64,000 bases of DNA from Treponema sp. (GCA_017629095.1 JAGBXW010000104.1:1-64000); one strand, 5' to 3'; positions 45,372-54,881 are shown, numbered from the stretch's first letter. Notes: generated by a model from the sequence alone, not told the origin. A program made the numbers and translations.

Positions 45372-47795
45372 ATGAAACAAATCTTTTTTGAGTATGACCA
45401 TTATTTGGGTGAATCTGTATTTCGGGATGGAGGACAGAACAAGTGCGATTGGCTAGATTCCCAGTTAAACAAAAAGGAGGATCTAGAGTTTTGGGCAAGT
45501 GAGTTCTTACATGAGCTCATGGATGAATACAATGAGGCGATAGAGTTTGAATTTATGGGTATCCAGCAAGATTGTGAGACTATGGAGGACACCGTCACCG
45601 AATTCAATAAAACGGCAAGGTTGCCCATCACTCTTGTTTGCAGGACTAAGACTACTTCCAAATCGGGGGGGGCAGCCTCTCTGGCAGATCTTCGTAAACT
45701 ATATGAAGAAGTTAATAGCATTCACTGCCCTTTTGAAGTAATGCGAGAAAACAAAGAAATTCAGGATGCTTTTGATAAGGGTGCAAACAAGGAATTCGAG
45801 ATAGCGGTGGTCGCCACCATGTCCAGTGGCAAGTCCACGCTCATCAATGCTATGTTGGGAAAAGAACTATTACCTGCCCGCAATGAGGCTACCACCGCCA
45901 CCATCACCCGCATTCATGATACATTACATGACAGATTTTTCTGTGAGTATGTGGACGGTTCAGGACAGGTGCAACATATCGACCCAGTTTCCTTAGATGA
46001 TATGAACAGGTTGAATTCAGATGGCATTCCTGACATTAATATTTATGGTAAGATTTATGGCATTGACTCCCATGCTTTGAATTTGGTGTTGGCGGACACT
46101 CCCGGTCCTAACAATAGCCGAACAAGTGACCATAAGGATCATACTTACCGTCTCATAAAGGATTCTAAGTTCAAGCCTATGATTCTGTATGTGTTGAATT
46201 CCACCCAGCTGGAAACAAATGATGATAACACCTTATTGCATGAAATTGCAGAAGCTATGAGAACCGGTGGTAGACAGGCTAGCGATCGATTTATCTTTGT
46301 TATGAACAAGGCAGATGAATTCGACACAGAGAAAGGCGAGAGTGTGGAACGAATGATGAAAAAGACGGAGGACTATCTTTCTAAGCATGGCATCACCAAC
46401 CCAAAACTTTTTCCCTGTTCTGCCTACTACGCAAAACTCATCCGTCAGAAGCTCTCCGGGGTTGAGTTGACTAGAAAAGAAAAGGCAAGCCTTCCTGGTC
46501 AGGTGGAACTTTTCATTGATGACGAGGAGCTACATTTTTCTAGTAAGGCAAAGGTTTCTACGGAGGTACGGAAAGTACTTGACCGTAAGTTGCAAGAGGC
46601 AAAGAACAGGGATGATAATTATGAGCAGGCATTGATTCACACTGGCATCCCTGCAGTTGAAGAGGCTATCAACGAGTACCTGAACAAGTATGCTGTTCCT
46701 GCAAAAATTAAAGAATCGTTGAATGCCTTCTCGGACATTATCAAAGATCTTGCTGTTGAGTCAAAGGCTGATACAGAGTTGGCTAAGGATAAGCAGGAAT
46801 TGGAGAAAACACAGAAAGCTATTCAGGACATATCTGCAGAGTTGTCAAAGGGGGATGAGGCGAAACGACTAAAAGGTGAAGTTGATAAGCTGAGTGTAAC
46901 AGAACAAGTTAAGGCAACCTTTGAGAACTTGTGTGGGAAAAAATTTCAAGATTTTACTATAAACCTCAAGAAGAAATACAAGGGAAAATCCGCTGTGCGT
47001 CATGACGAGGTTGATTACCTTAAGAAAGATGTACAGAAGAATGTGGAGGAGTTGCAGGGAGAGCTTGCAATCGACTTGGAGAATATCATCAATAAGGAAA
47101 TTGGAAGTAAGGCAAAATCGTTGATAGAAAAGTATAATAAATATGTTGAAAAATTAGTGGAAAAATTCAATTTCACAGCTTCTGCAGCATCTTTGGTGGG
47201 ACATCTTGCTCATATGAGGGACTTTACCGCCGACTTTGACACGGATACTTATGAGTTTGAGCGAGAGGAAGTGATTGGTCATCACATCGAAACAAGGACT
47301 GGTACCCGTATTGTCACTAAAACGAGAATCGAGGAGCGGAAGGTCAAACGTTCTGGCTTCGGTAGTAAACTTAAAAGAGGTTTTGGAAAACTCTTTGGAA
47401 AAAGTGACTGGGGCTATGATTGGGAAACTTATGAAGTACCCTATCAAGTGGAGCAGACCTACGAATATGATGAGAAAGTTGATGATAAAGGTATGGTCAA
47501 GTACGTTGATTTTTCCAGGATGGTTGGCGACTATGTTTCTGTGGTGCTCCAAACCCTTGAGAAAGAGGCACGAAAACTTGCTCTTGAGGAAGCGGAAGAG
47601 AAGGCAGATGAATTGAAGATAGCTTTTAAGAAAGAGTTTGACAAGTTGAATGAAGCCATGAAAGAGAAGCTTGCTGATAAGGATGCAAAACTCCGTGATG
47701 AGGAGGATCGGAAGAAAATGGTTGAGCAGGGGCAGAGGAATTTGGCTTGGATTAAAGATTTCCAGGAAAGATTGAGGGATGCCCTCGGTAACTAA
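45372..47795 (+). CDS. Dynamin-like GTPase B with long stalk and paddle
   Basis: An 807-residue dynamin-family protein. It has an N-terminal ~140-residue domain, a G domain with G1 ATMSSGKSTLINAMLG (~147), NEATTATITRI, G3 LADTPGPNNSR (~241) and G4 MNKADEFD (~311), then a long helical/coiled-coil stalk (~420-640 and ~720-807). The segment RSGFGSKLKRGFGKLFGK near ~660-677 is basic and amphipathic, a plausible membrane-insertion paddle. GGAGG lies upstream of the ATG. It likely forms a hetero-oligomer with GTPase A at the membrane (inference). Confidence 0.88.
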   Translation: MKQIFFEYDHYLGESVFRDGGQNKCDWLDSQLNKKEDLEFWASEFLHELMDEYNEAIEFEFMGIQQDCETMEDTVTEFNKTARLPITLVCRTKTTSKSGGAASLADLRKLYEEVNSIHCPFEVMRENKEIQDAFDKGANKEFEIAVVATMSSGKSTLINAMLGKELLPARNEATTATITRIHDTLHDRFFCEYVDGSGQVQHIDPVSLDDMNRLNSDGIPDINIYGKIYGIDSHALNLVLADTPGPNNSRTSDHKDHTYRLIKDSKFKPMILYVLNSTQLETNDDNTLLHEIAEAMRTGGRQASDRFIFVMNKADEFDTEKGESVERMMKKTEDYLSKHGITNPKLFPCSAYYAKLIRQKLSGVELTRKEKASLPGQVELFIDDEELHFSSKAKVSTEVRKVLDRKLQEAKNRDDNYEQALIHTGIPAVEEAINEYLNKYAVPAKIKESLNAFSDIIKDLAVESKADTELAKDKQELEKTQKAIQDISAELSKGDEAKRLKGEVDKLSVTEQVKATFENLCGKKFQDFTINLKKKYKGKSAVRHDEVDYLKKDVQKNVEELQGELAIDLENIINKEIGSKAKSLIEKYNKYVEKLVEKFNFTASAASLVGHLAHMRDFTADFDTDTYEFEREEVIGHHIETRTGTRIVTKTRIEERKVKRSGFGSKLKRGFGKLFGKSDWGYDWETYEVPYQVEQTYEYDEKVDDKGMVKYVDFSRMVGDYVSVVLQTLEKEARKLALEEAEEKADELKIAFKKEFDKLNEAMKEKLADKDAKLRDEEDRKKMVEQGQRNLAWIKDFQERLRDALGN

Positions 47796-47858
47796 TAGGA
47801 AGTGTTCCAGAGGAACCGTATTTCTGTGGAACATAAGTGTAATTAGGAGGTTGAAAGT

Positions 47859-48488
47859 ATGATTAGCACCGCTATAAAAAAAGCTATTGCCAACGGAAGC
47901 CTTGCAGAAATGCGTTCCGCATTGCGTATTTCGTTGACCTTGGATAACGACTATGTTTCTGGAATGTATGTGCAAGATAGTGACTACTGTCGAAAACAGG
48001 GCATAACTGATGGAGATTTGTATGAAAAATACGATGGTAGAGATTTGCTTGTTGGTATTGATACAGAAGACAGTTTTACCACACTGCTGGGACACTTGAG
48101 CACCAACTTTGCGAAGGAGCGGGTGGAGAGAATCCTTGCTCTTGGAAAAAAGCTATGGCCGCAGGAGCAGCAGGCAGGTGGCACCGCCATTGGGTTTGAA
48201 CGGCCTACCCAGCAGCCGAAGGATGGCACAGGTTCGGTTGGTTCAGAGAGGATTCTTGGAGAGCGGATTGTGGGTGAGAAACAAAAGAGTACGGTAAACT
48301 CAGCTAGAAAAAGTACAGGCATGCAAGGTGAGAGAATTATTTTCGAGCGGGAGATTCCCTCTTCTGGCGGGTATGGTAGGCACTCTCATTCTCCTGGAAG
48401 GGGTAGTAAAAACTCAAATTTTCCTGTGGCAGTGGCAGTGGGGGTGGTTGCTGCGGCAGTGGTGGTGGCAATTGTTCTTCTGTCATAA
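47859..48488 (+). CDS. Tail-anchored hypothetical protein
   Basis: A 209-residue protein. The helical N-terminal domain (~1-115) contains ATLxxGK-like LALGKKLWP. A low-complexity, Gly/Ser/Glu-rich linker has repeated G-E-R-I units (SERILGERIVGE, GERIIFEREI). The single C-terminal transmembrane helix (FPVAVAVGVVAAAVVVAIVLLS) ends at the last residue, so it should be tail-anchored with the bulk in the cytoplasm. AGGAGG lies upstream. I do not recognise it. Its position between the dynamin pair and the ATPase suggests a membrane adaptor. Confidence 0.75.
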   Translation: MISTAIKKAIANGSLAEMRSALRISLTLDNDYVSGMYVQDSDYCRKQGITDGDLYEKYDGRDLLVGIDTEDSFTTLLGHLSTNFAKERVERILALGKKLWPQEQQAGGTAIGFERPTQQPKDGTGSVGSERILGERIVGEKQKSTVNSARKSTGMQGERIIFEREIPSSGGYGRHSHSPGRGSKNSNFPVAVAVGVVAAAVVVAIVLLS

Positions 48489-48579
48489 AAGACAATGACC
48501 ATCCTAATCTCCTTGATAAAGGGAAGGAATTTGTCAGAAAAGCCAAAGACTTGTGGGATGAACTATTAGGAGGAAACAA

Positions 48580-51500
48580 ATGAATACACAGGTTGCCGTC
48601 AGGGAAAATCCCTCGGAAAAAATTTTGGAACAGTCGTTGTTGCAGGCTGAGTCAATTTTACAGAAAAGATATCTGTCCCGATTAGGATGCTGTCCTGTTG
48701 TTTGTGATTACATAAAACGAAGCGATTTAGGTGATGTGCTGAACAGTAAGGTGAGGTTCTTTGAGGTCAGTCGCATTGTTTTCAATAAGAATGAATGTGT
48801 GCGAGATAAGCTTGCCAGTGTCTTCAATGCGGTCAACAACACTGGTGCTTCCTTCTTGTTCCAGATCCAGGGAAAAAGTGATTCCGTTTCCCTGTGTGTC
48901 GGTGTTAAGTCGCCTCAAAATATCGTTGTGGCACAAAGGGTGCTTGCCAGTAGCCTAAAAGGAAATTTTCCTGGAACGGATATTTCCAGTCCATTGACAG
49001 TTTCTCAGCTGAACGAGAAGGTACTAGATAATTTTCAGGATGGAAAGACGGTGGCTGTAGTTACGGATATTGCTGGAATACGTACACAAGAGGAGTCCCA
49101 GCATCAGTTTGTACAGGGCTTAGAAAAGGTTATAGATGCCATGCGGGGACGTGAGTACACACTGTTTCTTATTGCCGATCCCATTAGCTTGACGGACTTG
49201 GACTGTCATCGACGAGCCTTGGAAGATTTATATACCCAACTTGTGCCACTGTCTTGTTGCCAGCTAACTTTTGGGGAAAGTGCTTCTCTATCTCTGTCGG
49301 AGACAGTGAGCCAAGGGATTTCCCAGAGTATCAATACCAGCATCAGTGATTCTGTGACTCATACTGTAGGAAAAACTTCTTCGGTAACTCATGGCACCTC
49401 CTCAACGGACACTACAGGAACATCTAAATCTAACACAATGTCTGTGAGTTCTGGCCATTCCTTTAGTTTTTTAGGTTTTGGTTTGTCAAAGACAAAGGGA
49501 ATTTCAACAACAACAGGGATAAACCAAAGCCATAGTACAGGGGTGTCTTTTAGTACTACAACGGGTATGAATTCCTCTGACTCTATCGGTAGAACCACCT
49601 CTAGTGGTGAATCTTCTGGGTGGAATAGTTCCCAGTCTGTAGGTAGCCAGAACCAGCAGGGCCAAAGTCTCTCCATGCAGATTGCACAGGAGAACCACTT
49701 TATTACTAAGATGATGGAGCGGATAGACAAGATGCTTGAACGTTATGACCAGTGTGCTGACCTAGGAATGTGGAACTGTGCCATGTACTGTATTGGAGAT
49801 GAGCATACGGTAGATACGTTGGCGAGTATCTATCGCTCAACTATTCGTGGCAAAGACTCTTCCTTAGAAAACGGTGCAATCGTAACTTGGAACAGGGAAA
49901 GTAGCAAACGTGTTCTCGACTACCTACGTATTATGGAGCATCCTCGGTTCAAGCTGGATGAGGGCAACGAGCTTACTCCTGGTACTCTGATCAGCAGTGC
50001 GGAGCTAGCTATACAGGCAGGTTTGCCTAACCGATCCATTCCTGGAATTCCTGTGCTGGAGTGTGCTGAGTTCGGACGGAACGTGTCTTCCTATGGTAGC
50101 TTGAGTAGGGTGGACATTCCTCAAATTTATTTGGGAAAAATATTTCACATGCACCAGGAAGAAACTCTACCGGTCTGTCTTGACTCAGATTCCCTTGCTT
50201 CTCACACCTTCATCACCGGTTCTACTGGCAGTGGCAAGTCCAATACTGTATACCAGCTTTTAAGAGAACTTCGGAGGAGTGGCAAAAAATTCCTTGTGGT
50301 AGAGAGTGCCAAGGGAGAGTATAAGGATGTGCTGGGGGGCTGGCAGGATGTCAATGTATATGGCACAAACCCTAGTCTTACATCCTTGCTGCGTATCAAT
50401 CCCTTTAGTTTTCCTCACGGAAATGAAGATGCGACAAAGAACATCCACATCCTTGAGCATCTTGATCGGTTAATTGAGATTTTTAACGTGTGTTGGCCCA
50501 TGTATGCTGCCATGCCAGCCATCCTTAAAGAGGCGGTGGAAAAATCGTACGAGGACTGTGGCTGGAATCTTTTAGAATCCATCAACCCGTACGAGGTTGC
50601 TGGGCAGTCTGACTGTCGGCAGGAACTGTATCCCACCTTTACTGATGTTGCTCGGAACATCTGCACTATAATCGAGAGTTCTGAATACGATGCTGAGAAC
50701 AAAGGTGCCTACAAAGGTGCCTTGATCACTCGTCTCAAATCCCTCTCCAACGGTATAAATGGTCTTATCTTTACTACGGATGAGCTTTCTTGCAAAGAGC
50801 TTTTTAACAAAAATGTCATTGTTGATTTGAGTCGTGTTGGTTCAACGGAAACAAAGTCCTTGATTATGGGGCTGTTAGTTCTCAAGCTGCATGAGTACCG
50901 CATGACAGAGGGTCAAGTCAACGCGTCTTTGAGACATGTAACTGTGCTTGAGGAGGCTCATAATCTGCTCAAACGTACTTCCACGGAGCAAAGTACAGAA
51001 AGTAGTAATCTGTTGGGAAAGTCTGTGGAGATGCTAGCTAATTCCATTGCGGAGATGCGAACCTATGGACAGGGGTTTGTCATTGCTGACCAAGCACCAG
51101 GGCTTTTGGATTTATCTGTTATTCGTAATACCAATACCAAGATTATCATGCGTCTGCCTGACCAAGGGGACCGGGAATTGGTGGGAAGAGCTGCCAATTT
51201 GAATGATGATCAGATTACAGAACTTGCCCGTCTGCCTCTGGGGGTGGCTGCCGTCTATCAAAATGAATGGATTGAACCGGTGCTGTGCAAGGTGGAGAAA
51301 TTTAAGGGAGAGCAGAAATTCCAGTATAGCCGGGAAAAGGTTGAGGTACTGGCAGGAAGTTCCTTGAAAGAACGCATTTCAATGGCGAAAATTCTTTGCG
51401 AGTCAGAAAATGAGGCAAAGTTTAAGGAAATTGAAGGTAGATTTCAAAAGACTTGTAGCGGTATGGTATATGTCTCAGTTAAGGAGTATTTCAATTCCCA

Positions 51501-51789
51501 GAACCAAAAGCCAAATTATGATAAACTGTCATTTATCGTGTCTTCTTTACTTCCTGAATTGACAAAGTCACTTAAAGATTCGGCTATGAGGAATCCCAGT
51601 AATGTAAAGATTTGGAGAGACGATTTGCAAGAAACTATTGAACGGATACTGACAGAATGTGGCATAGAAACACAGGCAAAACGAACTGTACGGAACAGTA
51701 TATTGCAATGTATTTTGCAGAATTACATTCTTGGGGAACTTAACAAGCCGCAGATGATTTCAGAACTCTTAAATAATAGTATTTGGTAG
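48580..51789 (+). CDS. HerA/FtsK-like DUF87 ATPase with Ser/Thr/Gly-rich insert
   Basis: A 1069-residue protein. The N-terminal ~230 residues form an alpha/beta domain. Residues ~233-366 are a striking Ser/Thr/Gly/Gln-rich region with quasi-repeats (SQGISQSINTSISDSVTHT; TGVSFSTTTGMN). The RecA-like HerA-type ATPase follows: Walker A GSTGSGKSNT (~547), Walker B VTVLEEAHNLL (~788), and GQGFVIADQAPGLLDLSVIRNTNTKIIMRL, the sensor/arginine-finger region. Such hexameric motors pump DNA or protein, or power nuclease partners in defense systems. AGGAGG precedes the ATG. The nuclease-toxin-like gene starts 9 bp after its stop. Confidence 0.88.
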   Translation: MNTQVAVRENPSEKILEQSLLQAESILQKRYLSRLGCCPVVCDYIKRSDLGDVLNSKVRFFEVSRIVFNKNECVRDKLASVFNAVNNTGASFLFQIQGKSDSVSLCVGVKSPQNIVVAQRVLASSLKGNFPGTDISSPLTVSQLNEKVLDNFQDGKTVAVVTDIAGIRTQEESQHQFVQGLEKVIDAMRGREYTLFLIADPISLTDLDCHRRALEDLYTQLVPLSCCQLTFGESASLSLSETVSQGISQSINTSISDSVTHTVGKTSSVTHGTSSTDTTGTSKSNTMSVSSGHSFSFLGFGLSKTKGISTTTGINQSHSTGVSFSTTTGMNSSDSIGRTTSSGESSGWNSSQSVGSQNQQGQSLSMQIAQENHFITKMMERIDKMLERYDQCADLGMWNCAMYCIGDEHTVDTLASIYRSTIRGKDSSLENGAIVTWNRESSKRVLDYLRIMEHPRFKLDEGNELTPGTLISSAELAIQAGLPNRSIPGIPVLECAEFGRNVSSYGSLSRVDIPQIYLGKIFHMHQEETLPVCLDSDSLASHTFITGSTGSGKSNTVYQLLRELRRSGKKFLVVESAKGEYKDVLGGWQDVNVYGTNPSLTSLLRINPFSFPHGNEDATKNIHILEHLDRLIEIFNVCWPMYAAMPAILKEAVEKSYEDCGWNLLESINPYEVAGQSDCRQELYPTFTDVARNICTIIESSEYDAENKGAYKGALITRLKSLSNGINGLIFTTDELSCKELFNKNVIVDLSRVGSTETKSLIMGLLVLKLHEYRMTEGQVNASLRHVTVLEEAHNLLKRTSTEQSTESSNLLGKSVEMLANSIAEMRTYGQGFVIADQAPGLLDLSVIRNTNTKIIMRLPDQGDRELVGRAANLNDDQITELARLPLGVAAVYQNEWIEPVLCKVEKFKGEQKFQYSREKVEVLAGSSLKERISMAKILCESENEAKFKEIEGRFQKTCSGMVYVSVKEYFNSQNQKPNYDKLSFIVSSLLPELTKSLKDSAMRNPSNVKIWRDDLQETIERILTECGIETQAKRTVRNSILQCILQNYILGELNKPQMISELLNNSIW

Positions 51790-51797
51790 GTGATTGT

Positions 51798-52409
51798 ATG
51801 ATTGAAAGTGTAGCCATTGCTACTAAAAAGATAATGGGTGAGGTAGCAATAAAAGCAGCAGGAGAGGTTCTCCAAAAAATAGATACCTCCAAACTTTTAG
51901 ATTTTTCCAATGATTCGGAAGTTGCCAAAGGGACAAAAGACGCTGTTAATCAATTTGATACCAGTAAAGCACAGGATTATAGCAATGATAGAACTGATAC
52001 AGAGAGTGCTTCGAAACAAGAACATAAGGGGACAAAGGAGAAGGGGGAACCTATCCAGAACAAAGTGGATGGGTTGCGTCGAGAAGAAGAAGTTGAGCAA
52101 GAACTGAAAGAAAAGTATCCTGAAGAAGAGGGATATGAAATTATTTCTGAAGCGTATTTACGAGATGAGAACGGTAATATTGTCAAGGATCCTGAGACAG
52201 GAGAGGCGCGGAGGATTGATTTTGTTGTTGTGAAGGATGGTAAGGTTGTCGATTCCGTAGAAGTAACTTCAAAGACTGCCGACAAGACAGAACAAACAGC
52301 AAAAGAAAATCGAATTCGTGATAATGGAGGAAATTACATCAAAGATTCAAATGGTAATCTTGTTGAAATTCCTAAAGATATTCAAACAAGAATCGAGCGG
52401 AGAGATTAA
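51798..52409 (+). CDS. Putative nuclease-toxin-like protein
   Basis: A 203-residue protein. The N-terminal ~90 residues are helical and low-complexity with a repeated DTSK-x-x-D-Y/F-SND unit. The C-terminal ~105 residues (GYEIISEAYLRDENGN; RRIDFVVVKDGKVVDSVEVTSK; ENRIRDNGGNYIKDSNGNLVEIP) resemble C-terminal domains of polymorphic toxins. The D-x13-E-x-T/S-K arrangement recalls PD-(D/E)XK nucleases. The ATG at 51798 is preferred over an in-frame TTG at 51783. The following small gene looks like its immunity partner. Activity is inferred, not shown. Confidence 0.75.
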   Translation: MIESVAIATKKIMGEVAIKAAGEVLQKIDTSKLLDFSNDSEVAKGTKDAVNQFDTSKAQDYSNDRTDTESASKQEHKGTKEKGEPIQNKVDGLRREEEVEQELKEKYPEEEGYEIISEAYLRDENGNIVKDPETGEARRIDFVVVKDGKVVDSVEVTSKTADKTEQTAKENRIRDNGGNYIKDSNGNLVEIPKDIQTRIERRD

Positions 52410-52418
52410 GGAGGATAT

Positions 52419-52682
52419 ATGAAGGTATATGATAAAGCTATCTGGCACATCGATGGTGGAGAGAGCAAGGATGAAGTTCTCAAAAAATTTGCAACTATAT
52501 TTACTTATTTGAAAAAAAACGAGATGCTTACTGATGAGGGGCTTGAGATTTTCGATTTGGGGATTGATTCCAGTGTATCTTTGCATGAAAGGTTAGTGAA
52601 TGATAAGGGTAAGGTTTTTTTGGATAAGACCTATGATTCTTTGCTGAAACTTTCTTGTGAACAGATGGAAAATTATCTGTAA
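52419..52682 (+). CDS. Small immunity-like protein
   Basis: An 87-residue acidic protein (VYDKAIWHIDGGESKDEVL; FDLGIDSSVSLHERLVND) with a near-perfect AAGGAGGATAT ribosome binding site, 9 bp after the putative toxin gene. Size, charge and position fit an immunity protein or antitoxin. I recognise no domain with certainty. It is the last gene of the island operon. Confidence 0.7.
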   Translation: MKVYDKAIWHIDGGESKDEVLKKFATIFTYLKKNEMLTDEGLEIFDLGIDSSVSLHERLVNDKGKVFLDKTYDSLLKLSCEQMENYL

Positions 52683-52722
52683 ATAAGTTTCTATACCCAA
52701 TGCTATTTGGCCTCTCCTTGCA

Positions 52723-52756
52723 AAACTTAGTGCAGATTCACCAGATTTGCACTAGA
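52723..52756 (+). other. Inverted repeat at the right inner junction of the island
   Basis: TTAGTGCAGATTCACCAGATTTGCACTAG: arms TAGTGCA and TGCACTA flank a short loop, and the right arm runs into the first bases (TAG) of the 104-bp repeat. It may be part of a recombination site or a terminator for the operon. Confidence 0.5.
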
Positions 52757-52856
52757 AATTTTTCAATGTGACTGGACAGAGGAGCGACAAGGACAGCTAC
52801 TTCGCTTTGTAGAACGTTTCAATTTTGCCACCCTGCCTGCCAGCACCTGAGGCAGG
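52753..52856 (+). repeat. Right 104-bp direct repeat bounding the island
   Basis: Perfect copy of 42636-42739. It carries a non-functional 3' fragment of the small membrane-protein gene (EIFQCDWTEERQG... to its stop at 52848-52850) without the N-terminal part or any start signal. Confidence 0.95.
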
Positions 52857-52919
52857 CCTTGCCAGCAAGTACCCAGGGCAGACCTGTCCATACCTCAGTA
52901 CCGGCTCCGTTGTTTTATA

Positions 52920-52953
52920 CAAAAAAAGGCTGACCAGAATTCTCTGGCCAGCC
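52920..52953 (-). terminator. Intrinsic terminator of the chemoreceptor gene
   Basis: AGGCTGaCCAGAA-ttc-TCTGGcCAGCCT stem with a run of A residues on its left, which is a poly-T tail on the minus strand, just past the receptor stop. Confidence 0.85.
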
Positions 52954-52980
52954 TCAGGGTGTGTATAATTTTAGTGAGAA

Positions 52981-54693
52981 CTAAAATTCTTCAAAGTCCA
53001 TGTCGCTAAAATCGTCGCTGGGGGTAAAAGCAGTGGCTCCCTGTCCATAGCCTGATTTTGCTGTGTTTACTGTTGCCTTTACCTGTCGAGCTGGTGCAGG
53101 AGCAACAGTGGTGTTCTTCTTCACTGTAGGTGTTGTTCCAGCTTGTAATCCTGCTGCTCTCATGGTTTTTGCATCCAGTCTAAAGAAGCTGATAGTATCC
53201 AACAGTGACTGTGAGTGAGTTGTCAACTCTTCTGCCATAGCTGCCAATTCCTCGGAAGCTGCTGCGTTTTGCTGTACGATGGTATCCAACTGCACGATGG
53301 CTCTGTTTACCTGCTGAGCACCAGTATCCTGCTCTCGGCTGGCTGTGGCAATTTCTTCTACCAACATGTTTGTTTCTTCAATGCTCTTTACTACGCTAGA
53401 TACAATGTCATTTGCCTGTTCTACAGAGTTTACAGTGATTGAAGAAAGCTCACTAATTTCTCCAGCTGCAACGGAACTGCGTTCTGCCAACTTGCGAACC
53501 TCACTTGCTACAACGGCAAATCCCTTTCCTGCTTCACCAGCACGGGCAGCTTCAATAGCGGCATTCAAGGCCAACAAGTTTGTCTGACTGGCAATGTCTT
53601 CAATAATACCAATCTTCTGGGCAATGTCGTGAATGTTAACCAAGGCTTCCTGTACTGCAACACCACCGCGCTTTCCGTCATCAGTGGTACGTTGAGAAAT
53701 AGCACCAGTTTTTGTTGCATTATCTGCATTTTGGCGAATATTAGAAGCCATTTCTTCCATTGTAGAAGACATTTCTTCTGTAGATGCAGCCTGACTAGAA
53801 GCTCCTGTTGCTACCTGCTGACTTGTGGCACTAATTTGTGTGGCACCGTCCTTTACCTGGTTAGAAGCTGAGTACAATGCGATAGTAATTTCTGTTAATT
53901 CCTGCAACATATTCTGTAAGGCATGTCCCATCTCTCCAACTTCATCCTTACGGCTTGCACACTTGTTGCGTTCTTCTGCAGTGGTACTTGAAATAGTCAA
54001 GTCTCCCTCAGAAAGATCTCTGAGTCCATTTTTAACGGTGTTAATTCCTGCAATTAAGGAATTGCTATAAATAATGGATATTATCACTGCAAGAACGATG
54101 CTGGATACACAAATACATGATATGGTAATGCTTGATTCTCCAAACATCTTGGTACTATCTGCTTGAGCCATATTCATCAATTCTTGGTTATAATCTTCCA
54201 AAGCGATACACTGCTCTGTTACATCATCAAAGAGAGTGGTAGATTCGTTTAACAAAACGCGGGCTTGGTAAATACCTTCATCGCTACCATCCTTACTAAC
54301 TGCCATGATTTGCTCATGTACTCTCAGGTAGTCTTCCCAACCATCTTGCACTGCCTGCAAAAGTGCTCGGTCTTCTGCTGTTTCGATTAATTTTTCATAT
54401 TCCTTGAACAATGTATCCATCAGATCTTGCAATTCTGTAATTCTTGCTCGATAGCGGGCTCGAATATCATCTGTAAGTGCATTTAAGTAACGCAATTCAG
54501 CTATTCTAAAATCAGAAAGATTTAGATTAATGTCTGCGGAAGCACGTACAGCAGGCACTGTTATCATAGAAAGGTGATCATTTGCATTATTCAATCGATT
54601 CAATCCAGAAAATCCAATAACTGTGGCCAATAAAATAAGGAGTGTTAGGATTCCAAACCGAATAAACAAGGAAATACGAATAGAGTGTTTCAT
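52981..54693 (-). CDS. Methyl-accepting chemotaxis protein
   Basis: A 570-residue receptor: TM1 (~12-32), a four-helix-bundle sensor domain (4HB_MCP; ~35-185), TM2 (~190-212), HAMP (~213-270), and the signalling hairpin with [44 protein letters not shown]. The C-terminus is [10 protein letters not shown], without a CheR-tethering pentapeptide of the usual NWETF type. It controls flagellar rotation through CheA/CheW; the ligand is unknown. GGAGG precedes the ATG at 54693, and a longer in-frame start is less supported. Confidence 0.95.
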   Translation of the reverse strand: MKHSIRISLFIRFGILTLLILLATVIGFSGLNRLNNANDHLSMITVPAVRASADINLNLSDFRIAELRYLNALTDDIRARYRARITELQDLMDTLFKEYEKLIETAEDRALLQAVQDGWEDYLRVHEQIMAVSKDGSDEGIYQARVLLNESTTLFDDVTEQCIALEDYNQELMNMAQADSTKMFGESSITISCICVSSIVLAVIISIIYSNSLIAGINTVKNGLRDLSEGDLTISSTTAEERNKCASRKDEVGEMGHALQNMLQELTEITIALYSASNQVKDGATQISATSQQVATGASSQAASTEEMSSTMEEMASNIRQNADNATKTGAISQRTTDDGKRGGVAVQEALVNIHDIAQKIGIIEDIASQTNLLALNAAIEAARAGEAGKGFAVVASEVRKLAERSSVAAGEISELSSITVNSVEQANDIVSSVVKSIEETNMLVEEIATASREQDTGAQQVNRAIVQLDTIVQQNAAASEELAAMAEELTTHSQSLLDTISFFRLDAKTMRAAGLQAGTTPTVKKNTTVAPAPARQVKATVNTAKSGYGQGATAFTPSDDFSDMDFEEF

Positions 54694-54852
54694 ACTATAA
54701 CCTCCATAAATCATGAATAATTTAATGTATTCAATGACTCTTTCATTATCTCATATATCGATATAAAAGTAAATATTAAATTTATGTTTTTAGAGAAAAT
54801 TTAGAATTTACCCTGTTTCAATATAATTCGAAAATGTGAGTACAATTTTTTC

Positions 54853-54881
54853 TTGCTATTTCCATATTGATGTGTTACAAT
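54853..54881 (+). promoter_or_regulatory. Promoter of the glycine-riboswitch transcript
   Basis: TTGCTA (54853-54858), 17-nt spacer, TACAAT (54876-54881), about 35 nt before the aptamer. Confidence 0.6.

Noticed and set aside
42949-52682. Assignment to a named defense system (BREX, DISARM, Zorya, Lamassu, Septu, or the like)
   Set aside because: The gene content does not match any of these sets; single shared elements such as a WYL regulator or a HerA-type ATPase are not enough.
42740-52752. Integrase, transposase or phage structural gene inside the island
   Set aside because: All substantial frames were read; none shows tyrosine/serine recombinase, DDE transposase or phage structural motifs.
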